NCBI GenBank assembly: GCA_031359995.1
Contig: JANMAT010000003.1
Location: forward strand, 1 to 64,000
Direction of reading: 5' to 3'
Origin: JANMAT01 sp031359995
GTDB lineage: Bacteria > Actinomycetota > Acidimicrobiia > Acidimicrobiales > Ilumatobacteraceae
Length of the DNA: 64,000 nt
Below, piece by piece: positions 58,288 to 64,000 of the stretch. The translations under genes and the position numbers were made by a program. The notes beneath the pieces are model-generated. The model was not told the DNA's origin. It did no database searches and worked only from the letters and a program-made list of their open reading frames with translations. Every line of letters starts with the position of its first letter. Position 1 is the stretch's first letter.

Positions 58288-58542
58288 CTTCGCTCCGAGC
58301 GGTCCCGTGATCGACCACCGGCGCGGCGGCCATGGATTGCGTGGTTGTGGACGCCGATTCCCCCACCCAGCGTCCAAATAGGACCGCCCGGGTTCCCGAA
58401 GTCAATGTCACGATGGCGGCCACAATTGCCCTTGACGATGGCCGGACGATCCAACAGTTGAAGCAGCGACGATCAGAACAATCGGACAATTGGCCCGAGC
58501 TTGAATGGTTCATTGGATCGGTTCCGGGCTATTCTCATTGCC
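58288..58542 (+). promoter_or_regulatory. AT-richer regulatory region with phased GACGAT boxes and -10 TATTCT
   Basis: This 255-bp gap is the least GC-rich stretch of the right half. TATTCT at 58530-58535 is followed by 7 nt and ATG 58543; it is the best -10 match in the window. GACGAT occurs in direct orientation at 58434, 58445 and 58468, that is 11 and 23 bp apart, close to one and two helix turns. CAATTG occurs twice. It looks like the control region of a highly expressed or autoregulated gene. Confidence 0.5.
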
Positions 58543-58956
58543 ATGGCTGAGAAGAAGAAGCGTGGCCCCAAGGTGGTCACCAAGGAACACAAGGCGGCGA
58601 TGGCGACCGGGCGGGCCGAGAGTCGAGCCGTGTCGAATTACCTCGAGGTGATGGCGGCGAACAAGCCCAAGAGAGGCCGCAAGCGCACGCCGGACTCGAT
58701 CAAGAACAGGCTGGAGGTGATCGAGGCCGAACTCGACGAGGCCGACATGCTGAGCCGCGTCAACCTCGTCCAGGAGCGTATGAACCTGCTCGAGGAGCTC
58801 GGCGCCATGGAGGAGCGGGTCGACCTCAGCGAGTTCGAGGCCGACTTCATCAAGGTCGCCGCCAGCTACAGCGATCGGCGCGGCATCACCTACGCCGCCT
58901 GGCGCGAGATCGGCGTCACGCCCGAGGTGCTGAAGCGGGCCGGCGTCAGCCGCTGA
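58543..58956 (+). CDS. Small basic protein with AT-hook-like segment, candidate nucleoid protein
   Basis: The 137-residue protein starts MAEKKKRGPKVVTKEHKAAM. It is basic in the first 55 residues, with NKPKRGRKRTPDSIKNRLEV resembling an AT-hook (RGR core, without the usual Pro). Residues 55-95 form a probable coiled coil (IEAELDEADMLSRVNLVQER). The C-terminus DRRGITYAAWREIGVTPEVL, KRAGVSR looks like a helix-turn-helix or SAP/E3BD-like DNA- or protein-binding end. I do not recognise a named family. A basic N-terminus, central dimerisation helix and compact C-terminal end suggest a nucleoid-associated protein of the Lsr2/H-NS functional type. It has a strong promoter and its own terminator. Confidence 0.7.
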   Translation: MAEKKKRGPKVVTKEHKAAMATGRAESRAVSNYLEVMAANKPKRGRKRTPDSIKNRLEVIEAELDEADMLSRVNLVQERMNLLEELGAMEERVDLSEFEADFIKVAASYSDRRGITYAAWREIGVTPEVLKRAGVSR

Positions 58957-58967
58957 CGCGACCGCAT

Positions 58968-58990
58968 GGGGCCGGCCAATGGCCGGCCCC
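58968..58990. terminator. Bidirectional terminator hairpin
   Basis: A perfect 10-bp stem (GGGGCCGGCC with GGCCGGCCCC) with loop AAT lies between the convergent genes ending at 58956 and 59044. Confidence 0.8.
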
Positions 58991-59043
58991 GACCCATCCC
59001 CGCGAGCGGGTGGCCCCGGCCACCCGCTCCCGCGCGTGCCGAC

Positions 59044-60360
59044 TCAGGTGCCGGCGGCGACCGCGGCGTCGAGCGCGTCGAACACCCCGTCGGTGCGGGC
59101 CAGGGCGCGATCCAGGCTGAAGGCCCGGTCGAGCGCGCCGGCGTCGAGCGGCACTCGCTCGTCGGCCTCGAGCACCCCGCGGAAGCTTCGCTGCTCGGCC
59201 CACACGCGCGCCGCGTCCTCCTGCACCACCCGGTAGGCCTCGTCCCGGCTCAACCCACCGTCGATCAACGCCAGCAGCACCGGTTGGCTGAACACCAGCC
59301 CGCGCGTGAGATCGAGGTTGGTGAGCATCTGGTCCTCACGCACCTGCAGACCGCCCAGCAACCGGGCCAGGCGCCGCAGCGAGTAGTGGGCCAGCTGAGC
59401 CGAGTCGGGCAGCACCACGCGCTCGACCGACGAGTGCGAGATGTCGCGCTCGTGCCACAACGCCACGTTCTCCAGGCCGGCCTGCAGGTTGCCCCGCAGC
59501 ACCCGCGCCAGTCCGCTGAGCGTCTCGGCCGAGATCGGGTTGCGCTTGTGGGGCATGGCCGACGAACCCTTCTGGCCCGGAGCGAACCCCTCTTCGACCT
59601 CGCGCACCTCGGTGCGCTGCAGGTGGCGCAGGTTCACCGCCACCGACTCGCACGTGGTGCCCACCGCCGCGCACGCGTACAGGAACTGGCCGTGGCGGTC
59701 GCGGGCCACCACCTGCGTGGCCGGCGTGGGCACCAGACCCAGCGACGCGCACACGTGCGCCTCGATGGCGGGATCGATGTTCGAGTACGTGCCCACCGCG
59801 CCCGACAGCTTGCCCACGGCCACCGCGATGCGGGCCGCCTGCAACCGCTCGCGGTCGCGCGCCACCTGCAGACCCCACAGCGCGCAGGTGAAGCCGAACG
59901 TGGTGGGCTCGGCGTGGATGCCGTGCGTGCGCCCGATCATGGCCGTGCGGCGGTGGCGGTGGGCCAGGTCGTGCAGCGTCGCCAGCAGCGCGGTGGCGGC
60001 GTCGATGAGCAGATCGCACGCCTGCGTGAGCAGCACGCACCACGACGTGTCGACCACGTCGGACGACGTGAGCCCGAAGTGGATCCAGTTGGCCTCGGGC
60101 CCACCAATGGCCGCCTGCACCACGTCGACGAAGGCGGCGACGTCGTGGTTGGTCACGAGCTCGCGCTCGCTCACCGCGGCCACGAACGCCTCGTCGATCT
60201 GCGGGGCCCGCGCCCGGCACGCGGCAGTGCTGCCCGCCGGCGCCTGGCCACCGGCCTCCATGGCCTCGACGGCGAGGATCTCGACGTCGAGGTACGTGCG
60301 CAAGCGGCCCGCATCAGAGAACAGCGCCGTCATCTCCGGCGTCTGGTACCGGGGGATCAT
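59044..60360 (-). CDS. purB: Adenylosuccinate lyase
   Basis: The 438-residue fumarase/aspartase-superfamily protein has GRTHGIHAEPTTFGFTCALW (catalytic His region), SSDVVDTSWCVLLTQACDLL, and the signature loop QKGSSAMPHKRNPISAETLS with the catalytic serine. It acts twice in purine synthesis: on SAICAR and on adenylosuccinate. The start ATG overlaps the stop of purA (ATGA), so the two genes are coupled and made together. Confidence 0.96.
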   Translation of the reverse strand: MIPRYQTPEMTALFSDAGRLRTYLDVEILAVEAMEAGGQAPAGSTAACRARAPQIDEAFVAAVSERELVTNHDVAAFVDVVQAAIGGPEANWIHFGLTSSDVVDTSWCVLLTQACDLLIDAATALLATLHDLAHRHRRTAMIGRTHGIHAEPTTFGFTCALWGLQVARDRERLQAARIAVAVGKLSGAVGTYSNIDPAIEAHVCASLGLVPTPATQVVARDRHGQFLYACAAVGTTCESVAVNLRHLQRTEVREVEEGFAPGQKGSSAMPHKRNPISAETLSGLARVLRGNLQAGLENVALWHERDISHSSVERVVLPDSAQLAHYSLRRLARLLGGLQVREDQMLTNLDLTRGLVFSQPVLLALIDGGLSRDEAYRVVQEDAARVWAEQRSFRGVLEADERVPLDAGALDRAFSLDRALARTDGVFDALDAAVAAGT

Positions 60361-61631
60361 GAGAACTGCACGTACTGGTCGCGCTCGGGGCCGGTGCCCA
60401 CGAACGAGACGGGCACGCCCACGTGCTTCTCCAACGCGGCCACGTAGTCGCGCGCCGCGGTCGGCAGATCGCCGACCTCACGGCACGAGGTGAGCGACGT
60501 CTTCCAACCGGGGAACGTCTCGTACACCGGGGTCACCGCGGCCAGGTCGTCGATGAGGTCGGGGTAGCCGCCCAGTCGGCGACCGTCGCGCTCGTACCCG
60601 ATGCAGAGCTTCACCTCGTCGAAGGTGTCGAGCACGTCGAGCTTCAGCACGGCGAGGTCGGTGAGGCTGTTCAGGCGGGCGGCCAGGCGCAGCATCACGC
60701 AGTCGAACCAGCCCGTGCGCCGCCGGCGACCGGTGACCGTGCCGAACTCCTTGCCGATGTCGACCAGCGCCTCACCGGTGGCGTCGTCGAGCTCGGTGGG
60801 GAACGGGCCGGCACCGACGCGGGTCGTGTACGCCTTGGCGATGCCCACGATGCGCGTGAGGTCGCGCGGGCCGAGCCCGGTGCCCGTGCACGCCCCGCCG
60901 GCGGTGGGGTTCGACGACGTGACGAACGGATACGTGCCGTGGTCCAGGTCGAGGAACGTGGCCTGCGCGCCTTCCAGCAGGATGTGCTGGTTGGCGTCGA
61001 GCGCGTCGTGCAACAACGTGACCGTGTCGGCCACGTACGGCGTCAGGCGGTCGGCCAGTTCACCGGCGTACCGGTCGACCACGGCGTCCACGTCGACCGG
61101 ATCGCCGCCGAGCGACGCGATGGCCTCGTTCTCGGCCCGGCCCACGGTGCGGAGCTGCTCGGCGAACCGGGCCCGGTCGAGCATGTCGCCCACCCGCAGC
61201 CCGATGCGGCGCGACTTGTCGGCGTAGGCCGGGCCGATGCCCTTCAGCGTGGTGCCCAGCTTGGCCTCGCCCCGGCGCGTCTCGGACAGGGCGTCGTGGG
61301 CGACGTGCCACGGCAGGATCAGATGAGCATGGCTCGACACCTTCAGGCGGGAGCAGTCGACACCCCGCGCGGTGAGGGTGTCGATCTCCTCCACCAGCGT
61401 GATCGGGTCGACCACCACCCCGTTGGCGATGACGGGCGTGACGTGGTCGTAGAGCACGCCCGAGGGCAGCAGGCGAAGGGCGAACCGCTCCCCGTTCACG
61501 ACCAGGGTGTGGCCCGCGTTGTGGCCCCCCTGGTAACGGACGACGAGGGCCATCTCCTTGGCGAGCGTGTCAGTGACCTTGCCCTTGCCCTCGTCTCCCC
61601 ACTGGGTCCCGACGATGACGGTTGCCGGCAT
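60357..61631 (-). CDS. purA: Adenylosuccinate synthetase
   Basis: The 424-residue protein has the GTP-binding N-terminus VIVGTQWGDEGKGKVTDTLA, VVRYQGGHNAGHTLVVNGE (IMP site, catalytic His), GTTLKGIGPAYADKSRRIGL, and QATFLDLDHGTYPFVTSSNP (given in the family as the LDxDxGTYPFVTSSN signature). RRRRTGWFDCVMLRLAARLN is near the C-terminus. It forms adenylosuccinate from IMP, aspartate and GTP. AAGGGGA lies about 7 nt before the ATG. First gene of the purA-purB unit. Confidence 0.97.
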   Translation of the reverse strand: MPATVIVGTQWGDEGKGKVTDTLAKEMALVVRYQGGHNAGHTLVVNGERFALRLLPSGVLYDHVTPVIANGVVVDPITLVEEIDTLTARGVDCSRLKVSSHAHLILPWHVAHDALSETRRGEAKLGTTLKGIGPAYADKSRRIGLRVGDMLDRARFAEQLRTVGRAENEAIASLGGDPVDVDAVVDRYAGELADRLTPYVADTVTLLHDALDANQHILLEGAQATFLDLDHGTYPFVTSSNPTAGGACTGTGLGPRDLTRIVGIAKAYTTRVGAGPFPTELDDATGEALVDIGKEFGTVTGRRRRTGWFDCVMLRLAARLNSLTDLAVLKLDVLDTFDEVKLCIGYERDGRRLGGYPDLIDDLAAVTPVYETFPGWKTSLTSCREVGDLPTAARDYVAALEKHVGVPVSFVGTGPERDQYVQFS

Positions 61632-61715
61632 TGCTTTCCCCTTACACGGAAGGATTACCGGCCGAGCCTAGGCGGTGCGGGCGCCGCGACCCAGCCCGAA
61701 CGACCACGACGCCGG

Positions 61716-63551
61716 TCACCACGGCAGCCCGGGCAGGTCGGGGATGAGGTCGTCGAGCACCGACCCGGCCCGGTCGAGCACGTTCCCGGCGGTGTGGATG
61801 ACCGAGCCGGCCGCCTGGACCACGTCGTGGACCAGCTCGACCGGCTGCACGTCGATGTCGGCGTGGACGGCCACCCCGAACAGCCCCGACGCCCCCAGGT
61901 CGAGCCCGAGGTGGACGCGTTCGGGCGTGATCACCACGTTCGGTCGGGCGATGAGCTGGGGGCCGGTGAGCAGGCTGACCCCCGTGCCGGCGTCGGCGGC
62001 GCCGGTGCCGAGGTGGGCGGTGACCGTGGACCGCGACCCGCTGCCGATGTCGATGCCATCGAGGCCGAGGTGACCGGTGGTGCCCGCCTCGCGCTGGAAG
62101 GCGGCCGCCACCACGAGGGGACCGACGGTGACGGCGCGGTCCTGGCGCACGATCTCGGTGAGCCCGTCGCCGTCGGCGTCGGCCCCGGGACCGATCTCCA
62201 CGAGCGCCACGGCCCGCAAGAAGTCGCCCAGGCTCAGGGTGATGATGCCGTGGTCGGCGTCGATGACGGCGCTCGGCACCGCGTGCTGCACGGCGGTCAG
62301 ATCGTCACCCCACAGGTGTCCCCACGGGTTCAGCACCGTGACGGTGCCGTCGCCCGGCACCTGCAGCACGGCCAGGTGGTGGGGCTGGCGAAAGCCCATG
62401 CCGGTGACGGTGAGGGCGGTGACCGGCACGCCGTCGGCCAGCTTCGCCTGCATCGCCGCCACGACGTCACCGGGCGGGGTGACCGCCACGACGAGCTGAT
62501 CGGACCGGCCGTGCGCCCCGAAGATCGTGTCGAACCACTCGGTCGTGAGCGCCACCGACAGCGACGCGTAGCCGTCGGACCAGGGATCGACGGCGTCGGG
62601 CAGATCGACGCCGAGGAAACGGCGGCCGTGTTCGGTCGCGTAGATGGCGGCCGCCTTCTCGAACAGACGGGCCCACAGGACGTCGCCGCGGTCGTCGCGG
62701 GACGTGCCGTCGGGACCCACCGGGAACTGGGCGTCGACGATGATGACCTCGCCGGCGATGGTGATGTCGCAGGTGCCGTCACCCCGGTCGTGGACGAGCT
62801 CGGTGATCCACCGGGGATGGCCGGCCGCCACCGCGGCAAGGGCGGCCAGCAGGCCGCAGTCGCCGAGGCTGCCCTGGGCCACGTCGAACGGGTGCGGCCC
62901 ACCGTCGGCGAGCAGCGGCAGGAACGACAGATCGACCGACACCGTGCCGACGTCGGCGAGCGGGTCGGCCGGACCGGTGTCGCCCGTCTGGCCCGTGCGC
63001 ACCGCGTGCATCCCCACGAGGCGGGCCAGCGACGCGCGCCACGGTCGCCCCAGGGCGAGCACCAGCGCGTCGCGGTAGCCGGGGTCGTGGCCGGCGGCCA
63101 GCACGCGGTCGAGCACGCCGGCGAGGGTGGGGTCGGCCGCCACCAGCTCGGCGTAGCGGTCACCACTGGTGGGCGGGGCGTCGAACGCGGCGACGGCCAC
63201 CCGCAGCCGTTCGGCGTCGCCCGCCGCCTGGTCGGTGTCGTGGTCGGCCCGGAGCGCGGCCAGGCGCGACTCACCGTCCTGCACGGCGAGGGCGAACTCG
63301 GTGTGGCCGAGCGCATCCGGCGCCAGCCGGAACCCCGCCGCCAGCGAGGCCCGGTCGTGCAGCACCCGGCTGACGGCACGCTGCGCCTCGGCCAGGTCGC
63401 CCAACACGGCGACGCCCGGCGCCGGCAGCTCGGCCTGGCGGGCGGCGCCCGCGATCACCCCGGCCAGGCCGTCGGCCTCGGTCGCGGTGGTGGAGAGCCG
63501 TGAGGCGAGCGCCGTGGCGGCGTCGGTGTCGATCCAGAGCTGCGGGGCCAC
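61716..63551 (-). CDS. Calpain-family (C2) cysteine protease with helical N-terminal domain
   Basis: The 611-residue protein has a calpain-like catalytic core. Cys232 lies in DVAQGSLGDCGLLAALAAVA (calpain QGxLGDCWLLAA), with VLWARLFEKAAAIYATEHG after it. His391/392 lies in MGFRQPHHLAVLQVPGDGT, and Asn408 in VTVLNPWGHLWG: the C-H-N triad in order. GADADGDGLTEI (about 457-466) is a DxDxDG-type Ca2+-binding loop. Residues 1-120 are helical and hydrophilic (LWIDTDAATALASRLSTTAT, GLAGVIAGAARQAELP), resembling the WXG100/ESX-substrate style; no Sec signal is present. The C-terminal 140 residues are beta-rich, then amphipathic (VELVHDVVQAAGSVIHTAGN). Function unknown; secretion through a type VII-like route is speculative. 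Confidence 0.8.
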   Translation of the reverse strand: MAPQLWIDTDAATALASRLSTTATEADGLAGVIAGAARQAELPAPGVAVLGDLAEAQRAVSRVLHDRASLAAGFRLAPDALGHTEFALAVQDGESRLAALRADHDTDQAAGDAERLRVAVAAFDAPPTSGDRYAELVAADPTLAGVLDRVLAAGHDPGYRDALVLALGRPWRASLARLVGMHAVRTGQTGDTGPADPLADVGTVSVDLSFLPLLADGGPHPFDVAQGSLGDCGLLAALAAVAAGHPRWITELVHDRGDGTCDITIAGEVIIVDAQFPVGPDGTSRDDRGDVLWARLFEKAAAIYATEHGRRFLGVDLPDAVDPWSDGYASLSVALTTEWFDTIFGAHGRSDQLVVAVTPPGDVVAAMQAKLADGVPVTALTVTGMGFRQPHHLAVLQVPGDGTVTVLNPWGHLWGDDLTAVQHAVPSAVIDADHGIITLSLGDFLRAVALVEIGPGADADGDGLTEIVRQDRAVTVGPLVVAAAFQREAGTTGHLGLDGIDIGSGSRSTVTAHLGTGAADAGTGVSLLTGPQLIARPNVVITPERVHLGLDLGASGLFGVAVHADIDVQPVELVHDVVQAAGSVIHTAGNVLDRAGSVLDDLIPDLPGLPW

Positions 63552-63623
63552 CTCTGCCTTGGACCCTGCCGGCGCCGATCTGTGACCGACCCTGCCGCGG
63601 CTGCCGCGTTGGTGGGTGGGGCG

Positions 63624-64000
63624 TCAGGCCTTCTTGCGGGTCGGGGCCGACCTGGGCTTGGGGGCCTTGGGCGCGGTCGCGGTCGTGGTCGCCACGGCGG
63701 CGGCCCGGGCCCGCGGTGCATCGACCACGAGCAGGCCGTGCACGTCGCCGTAGCCGTTGGCCTCGTAACCGTCAGCGTCGGGATCGTCGAAGAAGTGGCC
63801 GCCGTCGGCGAGGTAGCGGAAGGCGTGACGCGTGCCCGTGGGCAGCGTGACCACGACCGAACGCTTGCCGTTGGTGCGGGGCTTCAACGGATGGGCCGCG
63901 GGGTCCCAATCGTTGAAGTCGCCGACCACGGACACGGCCCGGTCGAGGGAGAGGGAGAACGTGAGCTTGATGCCATCGGTGGTGCGGGCACGGTTGATCA
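63624..64000 (-). CDS. CBM48/isoamylase-early-set-like glycogen-binding protein (start at window edge)
   Basis: The frame runs to the right edge; the last two bases give TG of what is probably the start codon (xTG-ATC-AAC). The visible protein reads INRARTTDGIKLTFSLSLDR, AVSVVGDFNDWDPAAHPLKP, RHAFRYLADGGHFFDDPDAD, a classic early-set domain (VGDFNDW, YRFxxDG...DP) as in CBM48 and AMPK-beta glycogen-binding modules. After about 95 residues comes a basic Ala/Thr/Pro/Lys tail (PKAPKPRSAPTRKKA). It would bind alpha-glucan; no catalytic domain is present. Confidence 0.8.
   Translation of the reverse strand, partial: INRARTTDGIKLTFSLSLDRAVSVVGDFNDWDPAAHPLKPRTNGKRSVVVTLPTGTRHAFRYLADGGHFFDDPDADGYEANGYGDVHGLLVVDAPRARAAAVATTTATAPKAPKPRSAPTRKKA

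Overview
The window is a GC-rich, densely coded piece of an actinobacterial chromosome. The most likely home is an Acidimicrobiia-like lineage; this is an inference from gene content, not from a marker-gene tree. The evidence is: a fused CofG/CofH FO synthase with several F420-type LLM oxidoreductases; an acyl-CoA carboxylase beta subunit followed by a small epsilon-like subunit; a DUF222 HNH protein; a mycothiol-enzyme-fold (maleylpyruvate isomerase type) protein; MprB- and TrcRS-like two-component genes; and many genes with no Shine-Dalgarno sequence but a TANNNT hexamer 6-8 nt before the start codon, which is the leaderless signature common in Actinomycetota. I found no rRNA, tRNA, CRISPR array, prophage or transposase.

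Layout. 0-4.5 kb: the repetitive tail of a probable RNA helicase, an alkyl-DHAP-synthase-like flavoprotein, an FkbM methyltransferase and a 5'-3' exonuclease. 4.7-14.7 kb: an aminotransferase, an AbiEi/DUF559 gene flanked by two copies of a small palindromic repeat, a LigC-like ATP-dependent DNA ligase, a family III CoA-transferase, a decayed lipoprotein, a VOC/LLM pair, a DUF222 HNH gene and an acyl-CoA dehydrogenase. 14.8-20.1 kb: divergent GH36 alpha-galactosidase and GH2 beta-galactosidase. 20.1-24.2 kb: carboxylase beta and epsilon subunits with an RDD protein between them, then a class V PLP enzyme. 24.2-29.5 kb: a response regulator/kinase pair upstream of a LolA-like protein and an ABC-2 transporter. 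29.5-35.6 kb: an ArsC-family gene with an in-frame UGA at its catalytic cysteine, then a phosphoesterase, a second CoA-transferase, MsrA, an LLM enzyme and a stress protein.

35.7-40.1 kb is a two-module ECF sigma/anti-sigma region with secreted or anchored Pro/Thr-rich proteins. 40.2-44.1 kb holds a GGDEF/EAL protein paired with a FIST sensor, then RAM and CBS proteins. 44.2-44.8 kb is a dead homocysteine methyltransferase followed by a cluster of four strong palindromes. 44.8-51.2 kb holds a Gly-rich secreted protein, a TrcRS-like operon, an HtrA protease and an orphan MprB-like kinase. 51.4-58.3 kb holds a PilZ protein, a PuuB-like oxidase, an HxlR regulator divergent from FO synthase, and pyrE divergent from an F420 oxidoreductase. 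58.5-64 kb holds a small basic candidate nucleoid protein, purA-purB, a calpain-family protease with a helical N-terminus, and a CBM48-type protein cut by the window edge.

The strongest unusual signal is the ArsC-like gene at 29505-29873. The reading frame is open on both sides of one TGA, that TGA sits exactly where the family has its catalytic cysteine, and a 13-bp hairpin starts 2 nt downstream with a GU-containing apical loop at the distance expected of a bacterial SECIS. It is best read as a selenocysteine-containing ArsC/Spx-family protein, which predicts that sel genes lie elsewhere in this genome.
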